Position numbers and translations under genes: made by a program. DNA of 50,681 nt from Enhygromyxa salina. GTDB taxonomy: Bacteria; Myxococcota_A; Polyangia; Nannocystales; Nannocystaceae. The stretch spans positions 1-50,681 of the forward strand of contig NZ_PVNK01000203.1 in the NCBI RefSeq assembly GCF_002994615.1. Reading direction: 5' to 3'. Below the pieces are notes generated by a model. The model saw nothing but the letters and a program-made list of their open reading frames with translations. It ran no database searches and was not told where the DNA came from. Positions 29,386-38,664 of this stretch are shown here, one piece after another (within the stretch, counting starts at the first letter, position 1; each line of letters starts with the position of its first letter).

Positions 29386-31074
29386 ATGCTTCGAAATAAG
29401 CCCCAGCGTGTCCTCGCCACCCTCGTCCTCGCCACTTCTCTCGTTGGAGTCGGCGGCTGCGGCGGAAGTCTCACTCGTGCCCAGGATGCCCTTGCGATCG
29501 GCGACGAGGCCGAAGCCGAGGTTCAACTGCGCAAGGCGTTGAAGTCGGAGTCGACCCGGGTCGAGGCCTCGGCGCAGCTCTCGGTCCTGCTCGCGCGCCA
29601 GGCCGCGGAGTTCGCCGCCGACGAGCCCAAGCGGGCCGAGGACTTCTACCGTGAGGCCCTCGATCTCGACTCGCGCAACGAGGCCGCCCGCCTCGGCCTC
29701 GCGCGGCTGCTGATGAAGCGTGGGTTCATGACCGACGCCAACGAGCTGCTCGAAGTCGACGGCTGCCACGGCTGCGGCCGCCTGCGCGCGATGATGGTCC
29801 ACGAGTCCGCGGTCAACGCCCTCGCCGCGGGCGACATCCTCGGCGCGCGTCAGCTGTTCCAGCAGGCCTTCGAGCAGGGCAAGGATCCCCTCGACGCCCT
29901 CGGCCTCGTCCGGACCTGGCTCGCGCCGTCTCAGCGCGACCTCGCCCAGGCCCAGGCCGCGCTCGAGGCCGCGGCGCCGCTGATCGCCGGCGGACAAGCC
30001 GAGGCCGAGCAGCAGTTCCAGGAGCTGCGCATCCAGCTGCTCGGGGCCGCCGCCGCCAGCCGCAACAACGACATGGTCGAGGCGCTGTTCAAGGTCCGCA
30101 CCGCGACGCTCCAAGACGAGCCCGAGTTCGATCTGCGCTTTCGGATCTCCCAGGCGCAATTCCGCAATGGCGACTCGGATCCCGCGATCGCGCGGATGAC
30201 CAGCTTGCTCGAGAATTCGGGCCAGTACCTCGAGCCGACCCAGCGTCAGGTCATGACCGCCGCGCTCGTGGTCATGTACTCAGCGCGCACGGCGCAGCAT
30301 CTGCAGATGGGCGATCCCGTCGGCGCTGCCAAAGACATCGGCGCCGCGCTCAAGCTCGACGCGGACAACAACCGCCTCAAGCTCCAGCAGGTCCTGGCGA
30401 TCGCGGCCAACCGCTTGCCCCTCGCCTTCACCGAGATCGACAAGGCCCGGGCGGGCAAGGACCAGACCGAGGTCAAGGCCATCCTTCACGCGCTCGATGT
30501 CCTGGCCCAGATCGACGCGGGCAAGATGAACAAGGCCTACGACGCGCTCGAGAAGGCCGAGAGCCTCGCCGCCGAGCTGCCCGAGGTTCTCCTCGCCCGG
30601 GCCTACGTCCTGGCCCGGTCGCGCAACGAGGACCTCAAAAAAGACGAGCTCAAGGACGCGCGCAAGGAGAGCGGCTTCGAGTACCCGAAGGGCCGCATCA
30701 ATCAATTCGCGGGGGCGCTCGCTTACCTCGATCGCGCCAAGGCGGCCGTGCGCGAGCAGGGCGTCCTCCATGCCCTGCGTGGCCCCGGCTTCGACGTCCG
30801 CGTCAAGGCGCTCGAGGCTGAGATCGGCGCCTTCTACCCCTACGAGGTCGACTGGTACCCGGGCAGCGGCGCGGTGATCGAGCTGATCTCCGCGACCGGT
30901 CAAAAGTCCGTCGAGTACAAGGGCCCGCGCTGGCTCAAGGGCACGGCGGTCGCCTCGAGCGGGAGCTCGGCCGAGATCCCCGTCAAGAACGTCGGCCTGG
31001 TCTGGCTCGACTACGACGGCAAGCACATCGCCGTTTTGGTCGAGGACCACACCCACATCAAGATCAACATCTGA
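29386..31074 (+). CDS. TPR lipoprotein
   Basis: A 562-residue predicted lipoprotein. The ATG at 29386 gives MLRNKPQRVLATLVLATSLV and a V-G-G-C lipobox at Cys25; the in-frame GTG upstream lacks signal character. From about residue 30 to 440 the sequence is TPR-like helical repeats (GDEAEAEVQLRKALKSES, KRAEDFYREALDLDSRN). A CHGC pair lies near 126. The last 110 residues switch to a different fold (YEVDWYPGSGAVIELIS), possibly a beta domain. It probably scaffolds proteins at the envelope. The VioB-like gene follows 58 bp downstream on the same strand, so co-transcription is possible. Confidence 0.8.
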   Translation: MLRNKPQRVLATLVLATSLVGVGGCGGSLTRAQDALAIGDEAEAEVQLRKALKSESTRVEASAQLSVLLARQAAEFAADEPKRAEDFYREALDLDSRNEAARLGLARLLMKRGFMTDANELLEVDGCHGCGRLRAMMVHESAVNALAAGDILGARQLFQQAFEQGKDPLDALGLVRTWLAPSQRDLAQAQAALEAAAPLIAGGQAEAEQQFQELRIQLLGAAAASRNNDMVEALFKVRTATLQDEPEFDLRFRISQAQFRNGDSDPAIARMTSLLENSGQYLEPTQRQVMTAALVVMYSARTAQHLQMGDPVGAAKDIGAALKLDADNNRLKLQQVLAIAANRLPLAFTEIDKARAGKDQTEVKAILHALDVLAQIDAGKMNKAYDALEKAESLAAELPEVLLARAYVLARSRNEDLKKDELKDARKESGFEYPKGRINQFAGALAYLDRAKAAVREQGVLHALRGPGFDVRVKALEAEIGAFYPYEVDWYPGSGAVIELISATGQKSVEYKGPRWLKGTAVASSGSSAEIPVKNVGLVWLDYDGKHIAVLVEDHTHIKINI

Positions 31075-31132
31075 GCCCTGCGGTGAACGCGGATGCGGTA
31101 TGGTGGCGCTCCCGACCAAGGCTGCGCCATCC

Positions 31133-33397
31133 ATGACCGTTCTCGTTCCTCCACGCATCTACTTTCGCGGCGGCACATCCTGGGATGTTGCGACTGGCAA
31201 CCACTGGCCAACCTACGATTCGGCCGTCGCCGAGCTGAATTGGGCCTACCTGGCCACGCAGACCGTCGATGGGGTCGCAATCACCCCGGAGAACTATCGT
31301 GAGCTGTTCCCCAAGTGGGTCCTGACCCCGCAGACCCACACCGAAGGCGCGACCAGCTGGCGCCAGCCGCCCTCGGAGTGGAACTACTACGGCGCCAACT
31401 CCAGCCAGTTCATTCAGTCCAAGACCGGCGGCACAACCACGACCGTGACCGCGGGCCAGATCGCCTACGCCCAAGATCCCGCCGATCCGCCGCTGCTCAC
31501 TCGAGATCCGATCGTCGGCTCGCCGATTGCGATCCTCGGCAACGCGAGCCCCCAGACCGGCAGCGCGCGCCGGGTCGAGCTCAACCCGGGCGCGCTGTGG
31601 AGCTCGCAGATCTACGTGGGCGGCGTCCAGATCGGTGAGCCCAGCGACCCGAACTCGCCGTGGCTGACGGGCGTCGTGCCCGAGGGCACGCGCATGCACT
31701 CGCGCTGGATCAACTTCCAGCGCAACCTCAACACCGACGGCAAGGTCGAGATCGCCGGCGTCGGTGGCTGCGTGTTTCAGATCGGCCTGCCGACGACGGG
31801 CGTCGCGATCAACAACCCCAAGGGCGCGTCCACGCTCCTGAGCCGGATGCAGACGGCCCTGCGCAGCGCCGGGGTCCAGGGCGTGCAGCTGCGCTTCTCG
31901 ACCTACCTGACCCAGCGCTGGGCGAGCGAGGAGATCCTCGCCGAGATCCCCGAGCTGGCCGAGTGTCTGGAGCTGTCGTCAAGGCGCGAGACCAGCCCGG
32001 GCGCCTACGTCAACGAGCTGATCACCTGCCAGTACGACAAGCTCTTGAAGCTCTGGAACCAGACCCCGAGCATGTCGAAGAAGAAGAACCGGGCGATCGC
32101 CAGGGTCGTCGGCACGGTCGGCATCTGGGACAAGGGCGAGCCCTCGACGGTGCCCTGGCAGCGCTACCTGCCCGCGGTCATCGATCCCAGGCTAGTCAAC
32201 GCCAACACCGGCTACGCGCCCAATCCTCTCGGCTGCGCCAACGCGCGGATCGACGGGGGCGCGCGGGTCTTGAGCCTCGATCTGGGCAACACCGTGCCCG
32301 AGACCGACAGCGCCGGTCAAAAGTACGACCTCGGTGAGCTTCGGGTCGGCATCGAGAGCGGCGGCGAGCGCTTCGAGATCGGGAGCTTGAAGCCCTCCGC
32401 CTACGCCGCCGCCGCCTACGAGCGGACCGCCGGGATCGTGGACATGGCGATCCCCACGGGCGTACCGCTCGAAGGTCGCCTCGTGCTCGAGGCCCAAGAG
32501 AAGCGCCTGTATCGCGGCAGCAGCTCGATGAGGTTCGTCGCCGCGCTCGCCGAGAGCGCCGATCAGCTGGTCGTCCAGACCGACCAGCGCGGGGTCTACG
32601 TCGAGCAGGGCGAGACCGGCGTGATCAACTTCGACGTGCTCTACAACGGCCCGGCGCCGAGGCGTCGGACCGTGCACGTGACCATCGCCCAGTACCTGCG
32701 CGTGTCCGCGCCGCCCGGCGCCGACGGGGGCGCGTGGCAGCTGGTCGGGAGCACGCTGCCGGGCCAGACCGAGCCCCGGGCGCCCGCGGCCTACTTCCCG
32801 ACTCCGGGGGGCTCGAGCCAGGTCCTGACGGTTCAGGTCGCGCTCGACGACACCGGCTACGGCCGGGGCTCGTTCTCCTTCGCTCCGATCGAGCCCGGGT
32901 TTCCTACCTACGTGTTCTTCCCCTACCTCGACTCGAATCCAGCGCCCAAGCTTCCCGAGCAGATCGGCCCGGTGGCCCCGGGCCTGACGACGCTCAACGC
33001 GTTTTACGCCTGCGCGCGGATCATGCCCTTCGACGACGATCTGCCCGCGAAATTCGCCGAGTGCTGGAACCGCACCCACAGCGAGGACGCGGCCTACGAG
33101 TTCGTCGATCGCCACATCTTCGCCGCCTATGCCCTGATCTATCCGATCATGGCCGGGCTCGTGGGCAGCAAGCAGAAGCTGATCGACAATAATTCCGGCA
33201 TTCAAGAGCGGACCTCGGCCGCGCTGCGAGACAACAGCGCGTACCTACCCATCACCCGGGAGCTGAGCGCGGGCAAGCGCGCGGTCATTGCCATGTGGGG
33301 GCAGCTGGTCGACAAGGGCTTTACGCCCTCGTTCGACTTTCCTGGGGATCCGCAGGGAGCCACGAGGACGGCGCCGACCTCTTGCGTCGAGCTTTAG
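31133..33397 (+). CDS. Protein resembling the N-terminal half of VioB/RebD (chromopyrrolate-synthase family)
   Basis: A 754-residue protein without signal peptide. Its start MTVLVPPRIYFRGG resembles the VioB start (D-F-P-R-I-H-F-R-G). Other matches to what I remember of that family are VVGTVGIWDKGE in the middle and, near the C-terminus, YALIYPIM (about 666) followed by AYLPITRELSAGKR. In VioB/RebD/StaD these belong to the N-terminal half; the ferritin-like C-terminal half is absent here. Those enzymes couple two indole-pyruvate imines in bisindole biosynthesis; a stand-alone half may do different chemistry. ATG 31133 was preferred to ATG 31100 because it puts the PRIYFRG motif at the family position. 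No VioA-like oxidase is nearby. The similarity is from memory. Confidence 0.6.
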   Translation: MTVLVPPRIYFRGGTSWDVATGNHWPTYDSAVAELNWAYLATQTVDGVAITPENYRELFPKWVLTPQTHTEGATSWRQPPSEWNYYGANSSQFIQSKTGGTTTTVTAGQIAYAQDPADPPLLTRDPIVGSPIAILGNASPQTGSARRVELNPGALWSSQIYVGGVQIGEPSDPNSPWLTGVVPEGTRMHSRWINFQRNLNTDGKVEIAGVGGCVFQIGLPTTGVAINNPKGASTLLSRMQTALRSAGVQGVQLRFSTYLTQRWASEEILAEIPELAECLELSSRRETSPGAYVNELITCQYDKLLKLWNQTPSMSKKKNRAIARVVGTVGIWDKGEPSTVPWQRYLPAVIDPRLVNANTGYAPNPLGCANARIDGGARVLSLDLGNTVPETDSAGQKYDLGELRVGIESGGERFEIGSLKPSAYAAAAYERTAGIVDMAIPTGVPLEGRLVLEAQEKRLYRGSSSMRFVAALAESADQLVVQTDQRGVYVEQGETGVINFDVLYNGPAPRRRTVHVTIAQYLRVSAPPGADGGAWQLVGSTLPGQTEPRAPAAYFPTPGGSSQVLTVQVALDDTGYGRGSFSFAPIEPGFPTYVFFPYLDSNPAPKLPEQIGPVAPGLTTLNAFYACARIMPFDDDLPAKFAECWNRTHSEDAAYEFVDRHIFAAYALIYPIMAGLVGSKQKLIDNNSGIQERTSAALRDNSAYLPITRELSAGKRAVIAMWGQLVDKGFTPSFDFPGDPQGATRTAPTSCVEL

Positions 33398-33407
33398 CGC
33401 GGGTCGG

Positions 33408-35945
33408 ATGTCTGTGTTGCCCGCCGTCCGGTCTCTGACGCGCCTGCTCGAGGCGGTCGGCTGTGACGGTGACGGTGAGGGCGAGGGCGAGGGCGAGGGT
33501 GAGGGTGAGGGTGAGCGCGAGCGCGAGCGGATCGGCGAGGGGCTGCTCGCGGTCGTGCTCCGGCTGATCTTCCTGTGGCAGGCCAGCGGGCGCGGGCTGC
33601 TCGGTGGGGAGCTGCGGGCGCTGCTCGAGACCCGTGACCGAGCCGGGTGCGTCGACGCCTGGCCACAGCTGCTGCGCATCTTCGACACCGTTCACGCGCG
33701 CCGCGGTGGGCGGCTGTTCGCGCCCGACCGGGTCGCGGCGCTGGCCGGCCTGTCGGTCGACGACGCGTCGGTGTTCGCGGTGCTCGACGAGCTGCGGGTC
33801 TACGCACACGCACAGGTCGAGGTCCTCGGCGGCGTCTACGAGGCCATGCGGACCCGCGCCGATCGCCGACGCACGAGCATGCACTACACCCCGCGCGAGC
33901 TCGCCGAGCGCGTGGTCGCCCGGACCCTCGAGCCGCTGCTGCGCACGCGTGGGCCGGGCTCTGTCGCGGTCTGTGATCCGGCGATGGGCTCGGGCGTGTT
34001 CTTGCTCGCGGTCTGTCGGCAGCTCGGCGCCCGGCTCGACCACGACGAGGGGCCGCTGGCGGTCGCGCTGACCTGCATCTACGGGGTCGACGAAGACCCC
34101 GACGCGGTCGAGCTCGGCAAGCTGTCGCTGTGGCTCGAGACCCGCGCGGGCGAGCTGCCCTTCACCTGCTTCGACCACGCGCTGCGCTGCGGCGACTCGC
34201 TCGTGGGCCTGACGGTCGAGCAGCTGCGGCGGCTGAGCTGGGAGGTCGAGCGCGGCGACCCGGTCGACGAGGTCGGCCAGCTCGTCGACCGGGCGCGCGA
34301 GGGCAGGGCGCGGCTGCGGGCGCAGCTGTCGGCGCTCGGGACCGAGCTCGGCCTCGCCGCGGCGACTCGGCGCGCGGCCGCGTTCGCCGAGCTCGAGGGC
34401 GTGACGGCGCCGCTGCGGGCCCTCGGTGATCGAGTCGTGCACGCCTTCTTTTGCTCGACCCGGACCCGGGCCCGCGCGCAGGCCCGGGCCCGCCTCGTCG
34501 AGCAGCTCGAGGGTGGAGCTTCGGGCGGGCCTCGAGCGGGGCCTCGGCCCTTTCATTGGTTTGTCGAATTCCCTCAATTGTGCGACGCCGAGGGCGAGCT
34601 CCAGATCGATGCATTTGTCGGCAATCCGCCTTTTCTGGGCAAGAATGGCGTGCTCGACAAGGGCGGCCGCGCCTACCTCGACTGGCTCAAGCAGGTCCAC
34701 CCTGGCGCCCACGGCAACGCCGACTACTCGGCGCACTTCTTCCGTCGGGCCAATGCGCTGCTCGGTCACCGGGGCGGGACGATTGGCCTCGTCGCGACCA
34801 ACACGATCGGCCAGGGCGACACGCGCGCGACCGGGCTCGCCCAGCTGCTCGCGTCGGGGGCCGAGATCTACGACGCGACCGAGCACCTCGAGTGGCCCGG
34901 CGCCGCTCATGTCACGGTCTCGATCGTGCACCTCGCTCGGGGGCCGGTCAGCGAGGGGCTCGAGCGGCGGCTCGCTGGCGAAGCGGTCGAGGTCATCAAC
35001 AGCCGCCTCCGGGCGCGACCCGAGCGGGCTGATCCGATCAGGCTGGCCGCGAACGCGACGCTGGCGTTCATCGGCACCTACGTGCTCGGGCGCGGCTTTG
35101 TGTTGAGCGCGGCCGAGCGCGAGCAGCTGGTCGCCAAGGACGCCCGCAACGGCGCACGGATCCGCGCGTACATTGGCGGTGAGCAGGTCAACGCGTCGCC
35201 GACCCAGGCGACGACGCGCTACGCGATCGACTTTGGTGACCTCTCGCTCGACGAGGCCGCGGCCTGGCCAGACCTGTTGGACATCGTCCGACGCGAGGTC
35301 AAGCCCGGCCGTGACAAGCTCAAGGACAACCCCGACGGTCGGCGGCGCAAGAGCTACTGGTGGCAGCACGGGCGCGCCACGCCTGCGCTGCATCGGGCTC
35401 TCGCGCCCCTGTCTCGGTGCCTGGTGACCTCGCTCGTCAGCAAGCACCTGGTGTTCGCGTTTCAGCCCGCGCGGCGGCTGTTCTCGCACAAGCTGTGCGT
35501 GTTCCCGCTCGACACCTGGGCGGCCTTCGCCGTGTTGCAGTCGCGGATCCACGGGATCTGGGCGTGGCTGCTGAGCTCGACCATGCGCAACGCGGGGATC
35601 AACTACTCACCCAGCGACTGCTTCGAGACCTTCGCGCTGCCCACGCTCCCGGACCCCGCGCTCGACAGGGCAGGGGAGCGCCTCGATCGTGCCCGGGCGC
35701 GCTACATGGTCGGGGCCGCGCTCGGCCTGACCAAGACCTACAACGCGCTGCGCGATCCAGCCTGTCGCGCAGACGCGATCGTCGAGCTCCGCGAACTCCA
35801 CGTCGAGCTCGATCGGGCCGTGCTCGCGGCCTATGGCTGGGCGGACGTCGAGGTGCCCGAGTACCTTGGCGAGCACCCGGCGTTCGAGGACGAGGTCATC
35901 GATCGCCTGTTCGCGCTCAACGCTGCCCGCAGTTCAAGTCGCTGA
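33408..35945 (+). CDS. Eco57I-class adenine-specific DNA methyltransferase, nuclease domain not seen
   Basis: An 845-residue protein. The ATG at 33408 lies 10 bp after the previous stop codon. A Gly-Glu repeat occupies residues 21-41. Residues 45-150 match the helical region that precedes the methylase in type IIG enzymes (LRLIFLWQASGRGLL, VEVLGGVYEAM). The methylase motifs follow: HYTP (159-162), motif I DPAMGSGVFLL (190-200) for S-adenosylmethionine, and motif IV NPPF (406-409) for adenine-N6 methylation. Residues about 500-845 form a target-recognition-type region (YSPSDCFETFALP). Type IIG enzymes usually carry a PD-(D/E)xK nuclease at the N-terminus; here there is no room for one and no such motif, so it may be a solitary methyltransferase or lack an unseen partner. 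Confidence 0.88.
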   Translation: MSVLPAVRSLTRLLEAVGCDGDGEGEGEGEGEGEGERERERIGEGLLAVVLRLIFLWQASGRGLLGGELRALLETRDRAGCVDAWPQLLRIFDTVHARRGGRLFAPDRVAALAGLSVDDASVFAVLDELRVYAHAQVEVLGGVYEAMRTRADRRRTSMHYTPRELAERVVARTLEPLLRTRGPGSVAVCDPAMGSGVFLLAVCRQLGARLDHDEGPLAVALTCIYGVDEDPDAVELGKLSLWLETRAGELPFTCFDHALRCGDSLVGLTVEQLRRLSWEVERGDPVDEVGQLVDRAREGRARLRAQLSALGTELGLAAATRRAAAFAELEGVTAPLRALGDRVVHAFFCSTRTRARAQARARLVEQLEGGASGGPRAGPRPFHWFVEFPQLCDAEGELQIDAFVGNPPFLGKNGVLDKGGRAYLDWLKQVHPGAHGNADYSAHFFRRANALLGHRGGTIGLVATNTIGQGDTRATGLAQLLASGAEIYDATEHLEWPGAAHVTVSIVHLARGPVSEGLERRLAGEAVEVINSRLRARPERADPIRLAANATLAFIGTYVLGRGFVLSAAEREQLVAKDARNGARIRAYIGGEQVNASPTQATTRYAIDFGDLSLDEAAAWPDLLDIVRREVKPGRDKLKDNPDGRRRKSYWWQHGRATPALHRALAPLSRCLVTSLVSKHLVFAFQPARRLFSHKLCVFPLDTWAAFAVLQSRIHGIWAWLLSSTMRNAGINYSPSDCFETFALPTLPDPALDRAGERLDRARARYMVGAALGLTKTYNALRDPACRADAIVELRELHVELDRAVLAAYGWADVEVPEYLGEHPAFEDEVIDRLFALNAARSSSR
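33468..33530. repeat. Hexanucleotide repeat (Gly-Glu) near methyltransferase start
   Basis: A run of 6-bp units (ggtgac, ggtgag, ggcgag, then cgcgag) encodes an alternating Gly-Glu/Asp tract that ends in Arg-Glu, residues 21-41 of the DNA methyltransferase. The period of six preserves frame, so slippage would change linker length but not switch the gene off. Confidence 0.85.
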
Positions 35946-35952
35946 TCTGCTT

Positions 35953-36387
35953 TCAGCCCGAGATCTGATCGATGAATGAAGCGAGGTAGGCCTGCGCCTC
36001 TTCTTCGGAGTGGCAGACGCGGTAGGGGTGCGGCGGTGTCTTGATCTGAAACGCCAGCTTGAGCGCGCCGCGGACCACCGCCGAGGGGATCACGAAGGCC
36101 AGGGCGCGCATGTAAGCCTGCAACAAGGTGTGATGGGTCTGACCGAACTCCGCGATGCGCTTGACGTGGGCGAGGTCGATGCGGGCCGTCTTCTCGGCGT
36201 TGGCGAGCACGCAGATCGACCGGTGGCGACCGAGCTCGGCCTCGACTTGCTTGAAGATGTCGTCGAAGCTCTCGATCGTCGGCGATGTACCGACGGTGAT
36301 CCGGCATAGTGGCCTTTGCGATGTGTCGACGACCGCGTCCACGTGTCGATGAGCATACTCGCTGCCCGGCGCCGAGCCCACCCACAT
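35953..36387 (-). CDS. STAS/SEC14-like small protein of unknown function
   Basis: A 144-residue cytoplasmic protein, ending 7 bp from the end of the convergent methyltransferase gene. The pattern is an N-terminal strand (RPLCRITVG), a helix (SFDDIFKQVEAELGR), a strand ending in HRSICVLANAE, a helix (IDLAHVKRIAEFGQTHH), then RALAFVIPSAVVRGALKLAF and YRVCHSEEEAQAYL. This alternation, with a short R-G-A-L helix after a hydrophobic strand, resembles STAS/SEC14-like proteins (SpoIIAA type) common in myxobacteria. No phosphorylatable Ser motif was identified. ATG 36387 (MWVGSAPG) is the only start that keeps the N-terminal strand with a short lead. Confidence 0.65.
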   Translation of the reverse strand: MWVGSAPGSEYAHRHVDAVVDTSQRPLCRITVGTSPTIESFDDIFKQVEAELGRHRSICVLANAEKTARIDLAHVKRIAEFGQTHHTLLQAYMRALAFVIPSAVVRGALKLAFQIKTPPHPYRVCHSEEEAQAYLASFIDQISG

Positions 36388-36635
36388 GTCGAAATCGACG
36401 GCCTGCGCAGCTCCCGCCCGCGGCCTGGGGCCTCGCGGCGGTGGTCTGCGGCCTCATTCGCGGCCTGCTCGGAGCGTGCTCCACGCGCCCTGGCGCCCTC
36501 GGACTCGCGCGCGTGTCTGCGGTACCTCGCGTGGGTGGCTCCGAACCCCCCCCGAGGGTGAGTGTTCGATCTTCGGATCAGGTGCTATAAGCACATCGTT
36601 TGAGTCGAATGATGGGCGCTAAACCAAAGGGATAC

Positions 36636-37580
36636 ATGCGCTCGTGGTTCGAGCTCATACGTGTATTCAACGTGCCGATACCATTGGCAGGAATCTTTGT
36701 TGGGGCCTGCGCGGCAGATCTGCAATTGCGTGAATTGTGGTTGGTGCTACCCGTGGCGGCTTTGGTGGGTTGTGCTGCGACGCAGTGCTTCAACGATTAT
36801 GAGGATCGGGAGATTGACGCCGTGAACGCGGCCTTTCGTCCCATTCCCTCGGGCGGGCTCGAAGCTCGAGAGGTCCTCGTTGGCGGGCACCTGTTCACGA
36901 TTGCGTGGGTGCTGTTGTCGCTGCTTTATTCGACGGCCGCCGCCGCGATTGTCGTGATCGTCTACCTGCTCACGCGCTGGTATTCTCGGGTCAAGCAGAT
37001 CTCCTTGGTCCACCATCTCTTGCTCCCCGCCGCGCTCGGGTTGATGCCGGCCTACGGCTCGCTGATGGTCTCCGGCGAGGTCCACGCCCTGGCCGCCATC
37101 GCGGGGGTCTCGATCTTCTTGATCGACATCAACATGAACATCGTCGGCACCTTCAAGGATCTGTACGAGGGCGCGGTGCCCGAGCGGGTGTTGCCGGTCG
37201 TGTGGGGTCCACGACCGGCGGTCGCGCTCGCGCTGGGCGTCGGGCTGCTCGGGATCGCCGTGCAGATCATCCCGGTCGCGCGGGGGCTGTGCGGCCCGAC
37301 GCCGCTGATCCCGCTGGCGCTCGGCGCCGCGCTGACGGTCCACAGCCGCGTGGAGCTGCTGCGGAGCCCGTGCGCGACCGTCGGCTACGCCGCGCTCAAG
37401 TCCGGGCGGCTGACCGAGTGTCTGACCTTTCCAGCGCTCCTCGCAGGTCTGCTGCCGCTGCGCGCGGCCGCGTTCATCATCGGCGCCTTGACCTTCTTCG
37501 CGCTGCTTGCCCAGACCTTGCTCCCCGAGGCCCGGCTGCCCGAGGGGGCGGGCGCCAACGCGGAGTTGGCTCGAAGCTGA
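36636..37580 (+). CDS. UbiA-family membrane prenyltransferase
   Basis: A 314-residue, about nine-helix membrane protein. The first Asp-rich motif is intact (NDYEDREID, residues 53-61), followed by FRPIPSG, the usual UbiA companion. The second motif reads GTFKDLYEGAVPERVLPVVWG (about 171-191): the K-D is present but the following Asp pair is degenerate. The family transfers an isoprenoid diphosphate to an aromatic or polyketide acceptor at the membrane. The start at 36636 follows AAAGGGA at 36626-36632; the in-frame ATGs at 36609 and 36612 are alternatives. Its stop codon overlaps the ATG of the type III polyketide synthase (TGATG), implying coupled translation and a shared pathway. Early codons are AT-richer than the rest. 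Confidence 0.93.
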   Translation: MRSWFELIRVFNVPIPLAGIFVGACAADLQLRELWLVLPVAALVGCAATQCFNDYEDREIDAVNAAFRPIPSGGLEAREVLVGGHLFTIAWVLLSLLYSTAAAAIVVIVYLLTRWYSRVKQISLVHHLLLPAALGLMPAYGSLMVSGEVHALAAIAGVSIFLIDINMNIVGTFKDLYEGAVPERVLPVVWGPRPAVALALGVGLLGIAVQIIPVARGLCGPTPLIPLALGAALTVHSRVELLRSPCATVGYAALKSGRLTECLTFPALLAGLLPLRAAAFIIGALTFFALLAQTLLPEARLPEGAGANAELARS

Positions 37581-38644
37581 TGTCGACGCACCACTCATCG
37601 GTGTCGCGGCCGGTCGTCGCGTACCCCGAGCACCGACTGTCGCTCGCGGGCATGCTGACCCTGGCGCGCGAGCTCTATGGCCACGCTCGCCACTTTCGCG
37701 CGATCGAGCGGATGATCTCCAACACGCAGATCGCCGAGCGCCGCTTCGCGCTGCCCCTCGAGCAGATCGGCAAGCAGGCGGGCCTCGCCGAGCGCACGAG
37801 GCTCTACATGGAGCACGCCCGGCCGCTGGCGCGGGGGGTGATCGAAGACGCGCTCAACGAAGCGGCCCTGATGCCCGCGGACATCGATCTGATCATCACG
37901 AGCTCATGTACGAGCTTTGTGATGCCTTCGCTCGACGCCTACCTGATCAACGATCTCGGCTTTCCCCCGACAACGCGGCGGCTTCCGATCGCGCAGCTGG
38001 GCTGCGTCGCCGGGGTCTCGGCCCTGCTCATGGCCAACGACTACTGTCGGGCCTACCCCGAGGCCCGGGTCCTCGTCGTCGCCGTCGAGCTCAGCTCGCT
38101 GTGCTTCTTTCCCGAGCACGACGACCTGACCTCGGCCGTGTGCGCCAGCATCTTTGGCGATGGGGCGATGGCCTGCGTCGTGTCTGGCGCGGCCCACGAC
38201 GGCTCGGGTCTGCGGCTCGGGGAGGGGATGAGCTACACCATGCCCGACAGCGAGCACTACATTCGTTACGAGGTCGGCGACGGCGGCTTTCACCTGACCC
38301 TCGACCGCGGTGTCATGCACTCGATCCCCAAGATCGCGCCGACGATCCAGGACTTCGTGCGCTCGCGTGGCGTGGAGGCCCTCGACTTCGTCGTCGCACA
38401 CACGGGCGGGCGGCGGATCCTCGACGGGATCGTGTCCTCGCTCGGGATCGACGAGCGCCTGGTCGGGCAGAGCCGCGCGAGCCTGCGAGAGGTCGGCAAC
38501 ACGGCCAGCGTCAGCGTATTCGACGTGCTGCGCCGGGCCTTCGACAACGAGCGACCCGAGCTCGTCGAGCGGCCCAACCACGGGATCGTCGTGGCCTTTG
38601 GTCCTGGCTTCACCATGGCGCTGCTCGAGGCCACCTGGGCCTGA
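37580..38644 (+). CDS. Type III polyketide synthase
   Basis: A 354-residue chalcone/alkylresorcinol-synthase-type homodimeric enzyme. The catalytic triad is complete: Cys142 in QLGCVAGVSAL, His274 in VVAHTGGRRILD, and Asn307 in EVGNTASVSVF. The His-Asn spacing of 33 equals that of plant chalcone synthase. The C-terminal GPGFTMALLEATW is the conserved G-x-G-F-T-x-E-like ending. It extends an acyl-CoA or acyl-carrier starter with malonyl-CoA units and cyclises the product. The ATG overlaps the UbiA stop codon by one base, so the polyketide is predicted to be prenylated by that enzyme. Starter and ring pattern cannot be read from sequence. Confidence 0.95.
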   Translation: MSTHHSSVSRPVVAYPEHRLSLAGMLTLARELYGHARHFRAIERMISNTQIAERRFALPLEQIGKQAGLAERTRLYMEHARPLARGVIEDALNEAALMPADIDLIITSSCTSFVMPSLDAYLINDLGFPPTTRRLPIAQLGCVAGVSALLMANDYCRAYPEARVLVVAVELSSLCFFPEHDDLTSAVCASIFGDGAMACVVSGAAHDGSGLRLGEGMSYTMPDSEHYIRYEVGDGGFHLTLDRGVMHSIPKIAPTIQDFVRSRGVEALDFVVAHTGGRRILDGIVSSLGIDERLVGQSRASLREVGNTASVSVFDVLRRAFDNERPELVERPNHGIVVAFGPGFTMALLEATWA

Positions 38645-38664
38645 GTCGTGGTAGTACGTCTCGC

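Noticed and set aside
36582..36594. GTGC-TATAA-GCAC small inverted repeat with a -10-like TATAAG upstream of the UbiA gene
   Set aside because: It could be a promoter element, but no matching -35 at normal spacing was found and four-base arms are easily random.
36905..37579. In-frame upstream extension of the polyketide synthase frame inside the UbiA gene
   Set aside because: Arg-rich shadow translation of the UbiA gene; the family start and the TGATG overlap support ATG 37580.
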